A stretch of 64,000 bases of DNA from an uncultured Pelagibacteraceae bacterium (GCA_902571005.1 CACGAG010000005.1:1-64000), one strand, 5' to 3'; positions 51,468-60,953 are shown, numbered from the stretch's first letter. The notes: a model not told the origin generated them from the letters alone. Program-made: numbers and translations.

Positions 51468-52645
51468 AAAATCTCAAAAAGACCTGCTGCTCCCATTCCG
51501 CCACCAACGCACATTGTTACAACACCGTATTTAGCGTTTCGTCTCTTACCTTCGATTAAAATATGTCCTGTCATTCTAGAGCCGGTCATACCATATGGGT
51601 GTCCAATTGAAATTGATCCTCCGTTCACATTTAATTTCTCATTATCAATTCCTAGCTTATCTCTACAGTATAAAACTTGAACTGCAAATGCTTCGTTCAG
51701 TTCCCATATATCGATATCATCTACCTTTAAGCCGTGTTGCTCTAGGAGTTTTGGTACAGCAAATACTGGTCCTATACCCATCTCATCAGGCTCACAAGCT
51801 GCAACAGAAAGTCCTCTAAAAATTCCCATAGGTTCAATATTTCTTTTTTCTGCTTCTTTAAGATCCATTAACAAACATGAAGATGCTCCATCTGACAGCT
51901 GACTAGCATTGCCCGCAGTAATATATTTATCAGGTCCCATGACTGGCATTAAACCAGCAAGGCTCTCAAGTGTAGTTTGTGGTCGATTACACTCATCTTT
52001 ATCAACTGTTACTTCTTGTTCTGTAACTTCCTTTGTTTCTTTGTTCATTACATCCATTTTTGTCGTTAAAGGAACAATCTCGTCTTTGAATTTTCCTGCA
52101 GTTTGAGCTGCAGCTGTTCGTTGTTGACTTTGCAGTGAATATTCGTCTTGGTATTCTCTGCTTACTTTGTATCGATCTGCTACAACATCAGCAGTATTAA
52201 TCATAGGCATCCATAATGCTGGACAAATTTTTTGAAGTTCAGGCTCGATAAGATGTTTCATGTTCATGTTTTGCTGTGTCATTGATATTGACTCTACTCC
52301 CCCACCTATAGCTACTTTAATTCCATCAACAATAATTCTTTGAGCAGCTACCGCTATTGATTGTAAACCCGATGAACAAAAACGATTTATTGTAGTACCT
52401 GGCACAGTTACGGGGCATCCACCTGCAATTGCAACATTTCTTCCAATGTTATGACCTGTTGCTCCCTCTGGTTGTCCGCATCCAAAAATTACATCTTCTA
52501 CTTCACCAGCTTCAACTCCTGCTCTTTCAATAGCATGTTTAACAGTATGGCCACCCATTGTAATGCCGTGAGTTTTGTTAAATCCACCTCTCATAGCTTT
52601 TGCTAATCCAGTTCTTGCAGTTGAAATTATTGCAGCTTCTCTCAT
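51464..52645 (-). CDS. Acetyl-CoA acyltransferase (thiolase)
   Basis: 393 residues, complete thiolase. The acyl-binding Cys is in TTINRFCSSGLQSIAVAA (about residue 89), the catalytic His in SIGHPYGMTGSRM and the second Cys in VVTMCVGGGMGAAG near the C-terminus. NVNGGSISIGHP and LNEAFAVQ are also conserved. It cleaves 3-ketoacyl-CoA in beta-oxidation or condenses acetyl-CoA. The surrounding acyl-CoA genes favour the degradative role. It is divergent from the thioesterase gene. Confidence 0.88.
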   Translation of the reverse strand: MREAAIISTARTGLAKAMRGGFNKTHGITMGGHTVKHAIERAGVEAGEVEDVIFGCGQPEGATGHNIGRNVAIAGGCPVTVPGTTINRFCSSGLQSIAVAAQRIIVDGIKVAIGGGVESISMTQQNMNMKHLIEPELQKICPALWMPMINTADVVADRYKVSREYQDEYSLQSQQRTAAAQTAGKFKDEIVPLTTKMDVMNKETKEVTEQEVTVDKDECNRPQTTLESLAGLMPVMGPDKYITAGNASQLSDGASSCLLMDLKEAEKRNIEPMGIFRGLSVAACEPDEMGIGPVFAVPKLLEQHGLKVDDIDIWELNEAFAVQVLYCRDKLGIDNEKLNVNGGSISIGHPYGMTGSRMTGHILIEGKRRNAKYGVVTMCVGGGMGAAGLFEIL

Positions 52646-52774
52646 ACTATATTGCCTTTATAAATATTTAGAAAACCGTAAGATAGACTTTTTATATAAA
52701 AAAAAAAGTTTAATTTTATTTAAAAATACATCAAAAATACCCTCAATTTTGGCAAATATTTTTCTTTATTCTGC

Positions 52775-52804
52775 TTGACCATATCCGAATTGAAGTCTAG
52801 AAAG
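52775..52804 (+). promoter_or_regulatory. Promoter element, copy 1 of a shared motif
   Basis: TTGACCATATC, 7 bases, then AAGTCTAGAAAG. TTGACC can serve as -35 and TAGAAA (52798-52803) as -10 with a 17-base spacer, starting transcription about 24 bases before the thioesterase ATG. Nearly the same block lies upstream of the TauE gene. Confidence 0.5.
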
Positions 52805-52833
52805 TCGCATTCTTTGAATTAGGGAGATTCTCT

Positions 52834-53271
52834 ATGGTCATGTTAAAGACGGAAGTATCAGCACCAAGCTGGGTTCCAGAAGGATACAAAAAACTTGGAT
52901 GGCATGCTGGCTTTGATGTCTTAATTGGACCAATGTATTTTAAAAAAGAAGAGAATAACCAATATAAATTCATTACTAAAATTTTGGATAAACATCTCAA
53001 TGCTCATGGTATTGCGCATGGTGGTTACTCTATGTCATTAGCAGATATTTTCTTAGGATCTATGGTATTTGCTGCGTGTGGAAAAAAACCGTGCAGTACT
53101 ATTTCACTGAATTGTAACTTTGTAAGTCCAGGTCTTCAGGATGATATTGTTGAATGTGATGCTAAGGTCACAAGAACTACGAAATCACTCGTCTTTATTG
53201 AGGGTAATTTGATCTCACAAGATAAAATTATTTTATCTGCCTCAGGTATTTGGAAAATATTAAATCAATAA
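52834..53271 (+). CDS. Hotdog-fold acyl-CoA thioesterase (PaaI/YbgC-like)
   Basis: 145 residues. The active-site helix region is HLNAHGIAHGGYSMSLADIF, the HGG(x)SxxLAD pattern of PaaI-type thioesterases, followed by strands STISLNCNFVSPG and SLVFIEGNLISQDK. A ribosome binding site AGGGAGA lies just upstream and supports this start. It hydrolyses a CoA thioester, probably an aryl- or medium-chain acyl-CoA. The convergent NUDIX gene overlaps its last 7 bases. Confidence 0.82.
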   Translation: MVMLKTEVSAPSWVPEGYKKLGWHAGFDVLIGPMYFKKEENNQYKFITKILDKHLNAHGIAHGGYSMSLADIFLGSMVFAACGKKPCSTISLNCNFVSPGLQDDIVECDAKVTRTTKSLVFIEGNLISQDKIILSASGIWKILNQ

Positions 53272-53798
53272 TAATTCATAAATCGATCAAGGCTGATATA
53301 AGTTTTCATATCATTAATCTTATTAGTTTTAAGTAGTCTTCTTACTTCTTGGACTGAATAAATTTTTGTCTCAATAACCTCATCTTCGTCAAAATTTGTC
53401 TCACTCTTCTTATAGCAATGAGTTAGATAGCAGTGCACTAAGCAAGTGTTATATGCTGGGGTTGAAAAGTATTTGCCTATCATTTTCCAATTTTTTCCAT
53501 GATAACCGGTTTCTTCAATTAATTCTCTTTTAGCACAACTTAATGGCCTTTCTCCTGGGTCAATAGTCCCTGCTGGGACTTCAAGCATAATTTGATCTGA
53601 TCCGTATCGATATTGTTTGAGCAAAACTATAAATTTCTTATCAATTATTGGAACAATACAAGTTATACCATTGTGTACAATAAGATCCCTAATAGTTTTG
53701 TTTCCATTTACCCATTTAACTTCATCAAAATGTAAATCAAAAACATTCGCTTTAATTTTTTTCTTAGTTTTAATAAATTTTGCTTTTCTTAGAGTCAT
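53265..53798 (-). CDS. NUDIX hydrolase, ADP-ribose pyrophosphatase-like
   Basis: 177 residues. The NUDIX box spans GTIDPGERPLSCAKRELIEE plus TG, matching Gx5Ex7REUxEExGU. VPAGTIDPGE just before the helix is typical of the NudF/ADP-ribose group, as is the preceding FIVLLKQYRYG. It would remove ADP-ribose or related nucleotide sugars. It overlaps the YbaK-like gene by 4 bases and so is on the same transcript as the RmlA gene. Confidence 0.82.
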   Translation of the reverse strand: MTLRKAKFIKTKKKIKANVFDLHFDEVKWVNGNKTIRDLIVHNGITCIVPIIDKKFIVLLKQYRYGSDQIMLEVPAGTIDPGERPLSCAKRELIEETGYHGKNWKMIGKYFSTPAYNTCLVHCYLTHCYKKSETNFDEDEVIETKIYSVQEVRRLLKTNKINDMKTYISLDRFMNYY

Positions 53799-54295
53799 TT
53801 TTGAAAATCTCTCATCTTTATAAATCCGACTTTTGAATGATGCTGTTCAATCAGATTTATCAGGTCATTCGGAGCTATCGACACTGTTGACGTATTGATT
53901 AAAGGATGAAAATTCACAATTTCATACTCCATAAACTCTTGATCAAAGAAAAATTTAACTTTTTTTTCTTTATCGTTTAATAATCCAAATGGAGATACTG
54001 ATCCAGGTTTGATACCTAGAATATTCATTAAATAATCCTCATTTGCAAAAGATAATTTTTTGGAGTTTAAAGGTACTGATGCTTTTTTTAAATCAGCTAT
54101 AATATCCTCAATAAAACTTACTAAAAAAAAATTATTTTTTTTATCTTTCAAAAAAAGATTCTTTGAATGCGCGCCATCAATTGAACCTCGAAGATTTTTA
54201 GAATCTTCGACTGTAAACAGCGGTTTATGTTCAGTAATTTTGTAACTAATAGAATTTGACTCTAATAAATTTATTAATGAATTTTTATCAAACAT
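53795..54295 (-). CDS. YbaK/ProX-type aminoacyl-tRNA deacylase
   Basis: 166 residues. KPLFTVEDSKNLRGSIDGAH, SKNLFLKDKKNNFFLVSF with the conserved Lys, and GIKPGSVSPFGLLND are diagnostic of the YbaK/ProRS-associated (PrdX/ProX) fold. Such proteins remove wrongly attached amino acids, usually Ala or Cys from tRNA-Pro. It is a whole protein of normal length. It overlaps genes on both sides by 1-4 bases. It is not obviously related to the tRNA-like RNA at 6824-6897, which is of the threonine type. Confidence 0.82.
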   Translation of the reverse strand: MFDKNSLINLLESNSISYKITEHKPLFTVEDSKNLRGSIDGAHSKNLFLKDKKNNFFLVSFIEDIIADLKKASVPLNSKKLSFANEDYLMNILGIKPGSVSPFGLLNDKEKKVKFFFDQEFMEYEIVNFHPLINTSTVSIAPNDLINLIEQHHSKVGFIKMRDFQK

Positions 54296-55164
54296 TAAGC
54301 AAGTGAACTTAATTTTTCTTTATACTTTGAGTCGGGCATTTGATTAATAAGAATTCTAAGTTGTTTCTTTGTAATCCATCCATTTAGGTATGAGTCCATT
54401 TCGATAGATCCAAATAGCTTTTTTTCTTTTATTTGATATTTGTTAATATAATTTGAAGCTTCAAGCATTTCTTCAGCATCACCAGTGTCAAACCACTTAA
54501 CATCTTTTTTTAATGTAAAAACTTTTAAAAGCTTCTTTCTTAGATAAGATTGATGAACATCAACTATTTCTAATTCTTTTCTTTTGGAGGGCTTTAAATC
54601 CTTAACAATTGATATGGAGTCCTTATCATAAAAATAAAGACCGGGTATTGTAAGATTACTCTTTGGTTTTTTTGGTTTCTCAATAATTGATTTTATATTT
54701 TTTTCTCTATCGTATTCAATAACTGCTGATTTGTGTGGATATTTTGTCTTTACAGCTAAAACAGCCGCTCCGTCCTTGAGCGACTGAACTTTTTTTAGAG
54801 TTGATGTGAAGCTCTCACCAACAAATAAATTATCAGCTAAGGCTAAAACAAATGGTTTTTTATTAATAAATCTTTTGGCAATATTAACTGCATCAGGAAT
54901 TCCAACTTGTTTTTTTTGAAATGTGTAACTGAATTTCATGCCAAGCTGTTTTCCCGAGCCAAATAGTTTTCTAAATTCTGGTATATCTTTCTTTTGAGAT
55001 ATAAATAGTACCTCGCGAACACCAGCCTTAATTAAGTTTGATAACGCGTAATAAAGTAAAGGTTTATCATATAAAGGCAGAAGAGGCTTCACTGTTACTT
55101 TTGTTGCAGGCGAAAGTCGAGTTCCCTTGCCGGCAGCGAGAATAATGCCTTTTTTAAATCTCAT
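54295..55164 (-). CDS. Glucose-1-phosphate nucleotidylyltransferase, RmlA-like
   Basis: 289 residues. The nucleotide-binding motif is AAGKGTRLSPATKVTVKPLL, followed by LYDKPLLYYALSNLI, the metal Asp in ALADNLFVGES, PGLYFYDKDSISIVKDLKPS, ELEIVDVHQSYL and WFDTGDAEEMLEASNYI. This order matches RmlA/RfbA (dTDP-glucose synthesis) better than GalU. It makes an activated sugar for cell-surface polysaccharide. No other dTDP-rhamnose genes are in the window. Confidence 0.82.
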   Translation of the reverse strand: MRFKKGIILAAGKGTRLSPATKVTVKPLLPLYDKPLLYYALSNLIKAGVREVLFISQKKDIPEFRKLFGSGKQLGMKFSYTFQKKQVGIPDAVNIAKRFINKKPFVLALADNLFVGESFTSTLKKVQSLKDGAAVLAVKTKYPHKSAVIEYDREKNIKSIIEKPKKPKSNLTIPGLYFYDKDSISIVKDLKPSKRKELEIVDVHQSYLRKKLLKVFTLKKDVKWFDTGDAEEMLEASNYINKYQIKEKKLFGSIEMDSYLNGWITKKQLRILINQMPDSKYKEKLSSLA

Positions 55165-55187
55165 TAAAATTTAATTTATTAAAAATA

Positions 55188-56039
55188 CTATTTACTTGAT
55201 TTATGTTTCAAGAAATTTTTATCTCTTAAATTTCTATACTCTGGCTTTTTCTTTTGCATTTTTGACATCATTGTAGTCATTACATCTTCTTTATGAAGCG
55301 TAGCTGCATTCCAAAGCGCTACATTATCTAATCCTTCTTTAACAGAGTGATCTCTTGAATAATTGAGAACTTCTTTTGTAACCCACATCGCAAGTGGTGT
55401 TTTTGATGCTAATTTTTCAGCCATTTCAAAAGCACTATCAATCATTTCTTCATGACTATCATGCAAAGAGCTCACAAGGCCTACTTCTTTTGCTCTTTCA
55501 GCAGATATCTTTTCTCCCATCATAGTCCACTCACGCGCTATACCAGCAGGTATAATTTTTGGTAATCTTTGTATAGTTCCAATATCTGCTGCCAAACCAA
55601 CATTTATTTCTTCAATTAAAAAAAATGCATCTTTTGTGCAAAGTCTTATATCAGCGGCAGTGATTAAATCGATACCTCCACCAATACATCCTCCTTGGAC
55701 AGCAGCAACAACTGGAAATCTCGCATCCTCCAAACATGAAGCGGCACGTTGCAGAAACTTTAACTGTTGAATAAAATACCCCCTACTTCTGCCAAGCTCT
55801 TGGTTTGTTTCGTGTTCAACAACATCATCTTTAAACATGCTAAGGTCTATTCCAGCGGAAAAGTGTGGTCCCGTGGAAGATACAATTAAAGCTCTAATCT
55901 CGCCACTATCATCTAGCTCTTCAACTTCCTTTGGAAATAATCTCCAGAAATCCTCGTTCATTGAATTTCTTTTTTCAGGCCTATTGAACCTGATATGAGC
56001 AATTGAATTATTTATTTCAACATCAAAGGGTTTTGGCAT
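55188..56039 (-). CDS. Enoyl-CoA hydratase/isomerase family, dienoyl-CoA isomerase-like (ECH1)
   Basis: 283 residues. The oxyanion-hole motifs are HFSAGIDLSMF and VQGGCIGGGIDLITAADIRL. The segment EEINVGLAADIGTIQRLPK resembles the Asp/Glu set of delta3,5-delta2,4-dienoyl-CoA isomerases, which handle odd-position double bonds. The C-terminus carries a Lys-rich tail (KNFLKHKSSK). With the 2,4-dienoyl-CoA reductase-like SDR at 62486, it would support breakdown of polyunsaturated acids. It is divergent from the MaoC-type gene with 75 bases between. Confidence 0.82.
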   Translation of the reverse strand: MPKPFDVEINNSIAHIRFNRPEKRNSMNEDFWRLFPKEVEELDDSGEIRALIVSSTGPHFSAGIDLSMFKDDVVEHETNQELGRSRGYFIQQLKFLQRAASCLEDARFPVVAAVQGGCIGGGIDLITAADIRLCTKDAFFLIEEINVGLAADIGTIQRLPKIIPAGIAREWTMMGEKISAERAKEVGLVSSLHDSHEEMIDSAFEMAEKLASKTPLAMWVTKEVLNYSRDHSVKEGLDNVALWNAATLHKEDVMTTMMSKMQKKKPEYRNLRDKNFLKHKSSK

Positions 56040-56114
56040 GTTTTTTTCCTCGCTTTAGATAAGTGATCTATATAAAGTATATATACATTTAAAAATTAGA
56101 GAAATACATAAAAA

Positions 56115-56963
56115 ATGGCTATTAATTACGAAGAAATAATGTCCATGACTTCAGAAAATATAGAAGTTTCCTATACTGATAAAGACTCAATTCTCTATAG
56201 TCTAGGCGTCGGTATTGGGAATGACCCAATGAATTTAGATGAATTAAAGTTTGTCTATGAAAATTCACAAATTGCATTGCCGTCAATGGCTACTAATTTT
56301 CAATATCACTCACCATTATTGCTGAAGACAAATATTAATTTCATTATGGTTGTTCACGGTGAACAAAGATTATCAGTTACTAATCCTTTACCTGTCTCAG
56401 GAGATTTTATATCCAACGCAAAAGTTATAGGTTGTTATGATAAAGGTCCTGGTAAGGGTGCAATTATTGAGGTTGAAACAACTGTAAATCTTAAAAAAGA
56501 TAATACGGAAATCTGTAAGCTCGTTAGTACAACATTCGCTAGGGGGGATGGTGGCTTTGGTGGACCTGAGTCTCCAAAAAAAGAATTAGTAAGACCTGAG
56601 GGTAAACCAGATTATGTGCATGAAATAAATACCAAACCTGATCAAGCATTAATTTTTAGACTTTCTGGTGATTACAATCCATTGCACTCTGATCCAAATT
56701 TTGCAAAGTCTGCTGGTTTTGAACGGCCAATTCTACATGGCATGTGCACATACGGTATCGCATGCAGATCAATTATAGAAAGTGTCTGCGATAGAGATGT
56801 AAAGAAACTTAAAAGATTTGATTGTCGTTTTTCTTCACCTGTATATCCTGGAGAAACAATAGTTACAGAAATGTGGAAAGATGGTAATAATGTTTATTAT
56901 CAATGCAAAGTAAAAGAACGTGATAAAATGGTAATTAAAAATGGAGTTAGTGAAATAATATGA
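56115..56963 (+). CDS. MaoC-type enoyl-CoA hydratase 2
   Basis: 282 residues with two hotdog repeats. The second holds the hydratase-2 motif FRLSGDYNPLHSDPNFAKSA with its Asp/His pair, then GFERPILHGMCTYGIA. This is the pattern of the eukaryotic HSD17B4 hydratase domain and its bacterial relatives. It hydrates trans-2-enoyl-CoA. It overlaps the acyl-CoA dehydrogenase gene by 4 bases (ATGA), so the two enzymes form consecutive steps and are made together. Confidence 0.85.
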   Translation: MAINYEEIMSMTSENIEVSYTDKDSILYSLGVGIGNDPMNLDELKFVYENSQIALPSMATNFQYHSPLLLKTNINFIMVVHGEQRLSVTNPLPVSGDFISNAKVIGCYDKGPGKGAIIEVETTVNLKKDNTEICKLVSTTFARGDGGFGGPESPKKELVRPEGKPDYVHEINTKPDQALIFRLSGDYNPLHSDPNFAKSAGFERPILHGMCTYGIACRSIIESVCDRDVKKLKRFDCRFSSPVYPGETIVTEMWKDGNNVYYQCKVKERDKMVIKNGVSEII

Positions 56964-58147
56964 TACCAAAAGTTGGAATTTCTGAGGGTAAAGAACCTCT
57001 TTTTTATAATGAATCTCATCATGCATGGAGAGAAGAAGTAAGAAAATTTGTTTCAAAGGAAATAGCTCCTTTTGTTGAAGAATGGGAAGAAGCTGGTGAG
57101 TTTCCAAGAGAACTCTATAAAAAAGCTGCTGATGTAGGTCTAATGGGAATGGGCTATGATGAAAAGTATGGCGGTACAACAGAAGGTATTGATATTTTTC
57201 ACGGTATCGTAACAGCTGAGGAGTTCGCCCATGGATGTGGCGGTGTTTCAGCAAGTCTTTTATCACACAATATTGCAATACCATTGATACAATCTTTGGG
57301 TACAGAAGAGCAAAAAGAAAAATTTATTCCTCCGGTGGTAAGAGGTGAAAAGATAGCAGCTCTTGCAATGACAGAACCTTCGGGAGGATCAGATGTTGCA
57401 AGTTTGAAAACTAAAGCAGTTAGAAAAGGCGACCATTTCATTGTTAATGGCTCAAAAATGTTCATTACAAGTGGAATGCGTGCTGATACATATGTGGTTG
57501 GAGTAAGAACCGGTGGTGAAGGTGCTACTGGAATATCAGTTCTGGTTATTGAAAAGGATACGCCTGGTTTCACGCAAACACCTCTCAAAAAAATGGGATG
57601 GCTCAGCTCCGATACAGCTGTACTTTATTTTGATGATTGTAAAGTACCTGTAGAAAATTTGATTGGTGGAGAAAACAGTGGCTGGATTGGTGTCATGAGC
57701 AACTTTAGTCAAGAAAGGCTTGGCATGGCAGCTGGTATGAATGCATATTCTCAAATTTGTATCGATGAAGCAGTAGCTTGGGCAAAAGAACGAAAAACAT
57801 TTGGTAAGCCATTGATTGATAATCAAGTGATAAAACATAAACTTGTTGATATGAATAGAGCAGTTAAAACGTCAAGGGCTTGGACCGAATTGCTGTCTTG
57901 GAGAGTAATGAATGGTGAAAGTCCTATTGCAGACTTGGCAATGCTAAAAGTACATGCAAGTAAGGCGATGGAACTATGTGCAAGAGAAGCAATGCAAATA
58001 CTTGGTGGAGCAGGATATCTTCGAGCTAATAGCGGACCTGGAAAAGTTGAGAGAATTTATAGAGAAGTAAGGGTTAATGCAATTGGTGGTGGATCAGAAG
58101 AAATAATGTACGATTTAGCTGCAAGACAACTGGGATATAGGTCTTAA
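56960..58147 (+). CDS. Acyl-CoA dehydrogenase
   Basis: 395 residues, standard length. Motifs: LAMTEPSGGSDVASLKT (FAD/substrate), NGSKMFITSGMRADTYVV, WLSSDTAVLYFDDCKVP, ERKTFGKPLIDNQVIKHK, QILGGAGYLRANSG and the C-terminal block ERIYREVRVNAIGGGSEEIM. The catalytic Glu cannot be fixed by eye; it is expected either in the usual IYEG-like place, here IGGG, or at the alternative helix position, which occurs in some subfamilies. The gene abuts the convergent DmdC-like gene with no intergenic base. Confidence 0.85.
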   Translation: MIPKVGISEGKEPLFYNESHHAWREEVRKFVSKEIAPFVEEWEEAGEFPRELYKKAADVGLMGMGYDEKYGGTTEGIDIFHGIVTAEEFAHGCGGVSASLLSHNIAIPLIQSLGTEEQKEKFIPPVVRGEKIAALAMTEPSGGSDVASLKTKAVRKGDHFIVNGSKMFITSGMRADTYVVGVRTGGEGATGISVLVIEKDTPGFTQTPLKKMGWLSSDTAVLYFDDCKVPVENLIGGENSGWIGVMSNFSQERLGMAAGMNAYSQICIDEAVAWAKERKTFGKPLIDNQVIKHKLVDMNRAVKTSRAWTELLSWRVMNGESPIADLAMLKVHASKAMELCAREAMQILGGAGYLRANSGPGKVERIYREVRVNAIGGGSEEIMYDLAARQLGYRS

Positions 58148-59917
58148 TTAAAACTCTGCAACTTCCATATCCATCATTGAAGACTTGCCAGCTTGCACCT
58201 TCTTTGAGTACATAGTTAGCTCTGGCATAATCTTTTCTACAAAATAAGTTCCAGTTTTTATTTTATTTTTATGAATTGGTTCATTTTTGCCAATAGAGAA
58301 TTTTGCCATACGCGCCCACATATAAGTCATCGACGATAGAGCCACTAAATTTAGGTAATCAGTAGCAGAAGCAAGGGCATTTTCAGGATCCTGCATGCCG
58401 TTTTGCATTAACCACATTGTTGAAGCAGTAACTTCATTAAGAGCATTTTCGAGAGGTTTAACAAATGAGGATATTTCTGGATTATCCTTATTTTCAGAGA
58501 GAAATTTTTGCACTTCTTTTTGGAAATTTTGTAACAACCGTCCCTGATGCATTGTTAATTTTCTTCCAACTAAGTCTAACGCCTGAATGCCATTTGTACC
58601 TTCATAAATCATTGTAATTCTTACATCTCGCATGTACTGTTCGAGAGGATATTCTTTTGTAAAACCACTACCACCTAAGACTTGTAAAGATTCTGAGCAA
58701 TTTAAAAAACCCCTATCAGTGCAGTAAGCTTTAATTATTGGTGTCATCAATGCAGCAAAATCATCAGCTTCCTGTCTTACTTTTTCATCAGGATGATCTT
58801 CCGCAAGATCAATTTTCATTGCTGTATAAATGCATAATGCACGCATTGCTTCAGTTGTTGCTTTTACATTCATTAACATTCTTCTTACGTCAGGATGAAC
58901 GATTATATTGTCAGCTTTACTATCTTTATCTTGCTTATCCTTGACAACAGACCTCATTTGTTTTCTTTCTTTTGCAAATTCTAAGGCGTTTTGGTATGAG
59001 ATCTCAGACATTGCTATACCTTGCAGTCCAACTTTTAAACGTGCGTCATTCATCATCAGAAACATTGCTTCCATTCCTTTATTTTTTTCTCCAACGAGCC
59101 AGCCTTTTGCGTTTTCAAGATTCATGACGCAGGTTGGTGATGAATTAATTCCAAGTTTATGTTCTAAACCGCCACAATAAATTGTATTTCGAGAATTATC
59201 ATCCAGTCTCTTTGGTACAAGAAATAAACTTATTCCTTTAATACCCTCAGGTGCGTCTGGTGTTCTTGCAAGCACAAGATGAATAATATTTTCTGTTAAG
59301 TCATGTTCACCAAATGAAATCCAAATTTTTTGGCCTGTTAATTCATAATGATCATCTTTAGGAACTGCAGTTGATTTTATTAAGCCAAGGTCAGTTCCAC
59401 ATTGTGGTTCTGTCAGACACATAGTACCCATCCACTCACCTGAAGTCATGTTGGGTAGATATTTATCTTTAAGTTCCTCTGTGGCTTTTTTTAAGATGGT
59501 CTTCATTGCACCATGACTTAATCCTGGACCCATATAGAATGCCATATTAGCAGCTATACCAATCTCACCTGCAAGAATGGCAGTTGTAAACGGTGCTCCA
59601 CCGCCACCATATTGAGTGGGCATAGTGGCACCAACATAGCCTGACGACTTTACTGCATCATACAATTTTTTAAATCTTTCAGGGGTATGAACTTCAGGAC
59701 CTTCTGCTCCATCAGTTACATATTTTAATCCCTCTCTATCGCCAATTTTATTACTATCTAGTACTTCTTGCTCATTAAGGCGCCCTATTTCAGAAACTAC
59801 ACTCATGAGTGTTTCAGAATCATATTCCTTGAACTTCTCTATGCCAGCAATGACCTCGTCGTAGTTAAGCATAGCCAGATTGTATTTGAAATCTTCTATT
59901 GGACTTTTGTACGACAT
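58148..59917 (-). CDS. Large acyl-CoA dehydrogenase, DmdC-like
   Basis: 589 residues, the length of the DmdC/FadE-like subgroup and not the usual 380-400. Motifs: MCLTEPQCGTDLGLIKS, GQKIWISFGEHDLTENI, the catalytic Glu in TMIYEGTNGIQALDL and QVLGGSGFTKEYPLEQYMRD, with a C-terminal helical extension after the core. DmdC oxidises 3-methylmercaptopropionyl-CoA in DMSP demethylation, but close relatives act on ordinary acyl-CoAs. DmdA, DmdB and DmdD are not in the window, so the substrate is open. Confidence 0.8.
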   Translation of the reverse strand: MSYKSPIEDFKYNLAMLNYDEVIAGIEKFKEYDSETLMSVVSEIGRLNEQEVLDSNKIGDREGLKYVTDGAEGPEVHTPERFKKLYDAVKSSGYVGATMPTQYGGGGAPFTTAILAGEIGIAANMAFYMGPGLSHGAMKTILKKATEELKDKYLPNMTSGEWMGTMCLTEPQCGTDLGLIKSTAVPKDDHYELTGQKIWISFGEHDLTENIIHLVLARTPDAPEGIKGISLFLVPKRLDDNSRNTIYCGGLEHKLGINSSPTCVMNLENAKGWLVGEKNKGMEAMFLMMNDARLKVGLQGIAMSEISYQNALEFAKERKQMRSVVKDKQDKDSKADNIIVHPDVRRMLMNVKATTEAMRALCIYTAMKIDLAEDHPDEKVRQEADDFAALMTPIIKAYCTDRGFLNCSESLQVLGGSGFTKEYPLEQYMRDVRITMIYEGTNGIQALDLVGRKLTMHQGRLLQNFQKEVQKFLSENKDNPEISSFVKPLENALNEVTASTMWLMQNGMQDPENALASATDYLNLVALSSMTYMWARMAKFSIGKNEPIHKNKIKTGTYFVEKIMPELTMYSKKVQAGKSSMMDMEVAEF

Positions 59918-59989
59918 AGGTTTAAGAATAATTATTGTAGTTTTAATATATATAACCTTTGTCTCATAAATTGCAAATTTCTAATTTTG

Positions 59990-60020
59990 TTGACCATATC
60001 AATGGGGAAAGTCTGAAAAG
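59990..60020 (+). promoter_or_regulatory. Promoter element, copy 2 of a shared motif
   Basis: TTGACCATATC (59990-60000), 8 bases, then AAGTCTGAAAAG (60009-60020), just upstream of the TauE ATG at 60030. Eleven bases are identical and a further 10 of 12 match the element at 52775-52804. Confidence 0.45.
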
Positions 60021-60029
60021 TTTAGAATT

Positions 60030-60953
60030 ATGAGTATTTATCTGCCTATTGCAGAGCTCTCAGTTAACATTTTTCTATTATTGTCTTTAGGCGGAGTTGT
60101 AGGATTTCTATCTGGTATGTTTGGTTTAGGTGGAGGCTTTTTAATGACACCGCTACTAATATTTATAGGTATACCTACTAATGTTGCTGTTGCAACATCA
60201 GCAAACCAAATCGTTGCATCTTCAATTTCTGGAACATTGGGTCACTGGAGACAAGGTCTTGTAGATTTCAAAATGGGAGGAGTATTGCTTGTTGGTGCCT
60301 TCTTTGGATCAATCTTGGGTGTTTGGATATTCAGTAGACTTGTTGCAATTGGTCAAATTGATACCGTGATCTCAATTCTATATTTTGCTCTTTTAACAGG
60401 TATAGGTTTATCAATGCTGATTGAAAGCTCTAAAGTAATAAGGGATAGAATAAGAAGAAAAAGTGTTAAACGAAAGATTCACTATCATAACTGGGCGCAT
60501 AGATTGCCCTTCAAAGTTAGATTTTATAAATCTAAATTATACATAAGTGTTATTCCTCCAATTATAATTGGTTTTGTGATCGGTATCTTATCAGCAACAA
60601 TGGGAATTGGTGGCGCTTTCATATTAATTCCTGCAATGATTTATTTTTTGGGAATGCCTACCTCAAAAGTAATTGGTACATCATTATTTCAAATTATTTT
60701 TATAACTGCGCTAGTTACTATTCTTCATGCAACTACGACTTTTGCTGTAGATGCAGTACTAGCTTTCTTTTTAATACTCTCCTCTGTAATTGGCGCTCAA
60801 GTCGGAGTATTAGCTGCTAATAAATTAAGAGGTGAAGAAATAAGAGCTTTACTAGCTATAATAGTACTTGGCGTTGCAACTAAAATTGCGCTTGATTTGT
60901 TAGTAGAGCCTAACGAAATTTTTAATTTATCTGTAATACGATTAGTTTTCTGA
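60030..60953 (+). CDS. TauE/SafE-family sulfite or organosulfur exporter
   Basis: 307 residues with eight or nine membrane helices in two repeats. The paired repeat motifs are GFLSGMFGLGGGFLMTPLL and GILSATMGIGGAFILIPAMI, hallmark of TauE/SafE. A basic cytoplasmic loop (RDRIRRKSVKRKIHYH) separates the halves. These proteins export sulfite, sulfoacetate or related anions. Linkage to a TIGR02186 protein is a known alphaproteobacterial arrangement. Its stop overlaps the next start by one base. Confidence 0.85.
   Translation: MSIYLPIAELSVNIFLLLSLGGVVGFLSGMFGLGGGFLMTPLLIFIGIPTNVAVATSANQIVASSISGTLGHWRQGLVDFKMGGVLLVGAFFGSILGVWIFSRLVAIGQIDTVISILYFALLTGIGLSMLIESSKVIRDRIRRKSVKRKIHYHNWAHRLPFKVRFYKSKLYISVIPPIIIGFVIGILSATMGIGGAFILIPAMIYFLGMPTSKVIGTSLFQIIFITALVTILHATTTFAVDAVLAFFLILSSVIGAQVGVLAANKLRGEEIRALLAIIVLGVATKIALDLLVEPNEIFNLSVIRLVF

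Noticed and set aside
53795-54295. YbaK-type deacylase as partner of the tRNA-like RNA
   Set aside because: The family acts on tRNA-Pro, the RNA is threonine-type, and the two loci are 47 kb apart.
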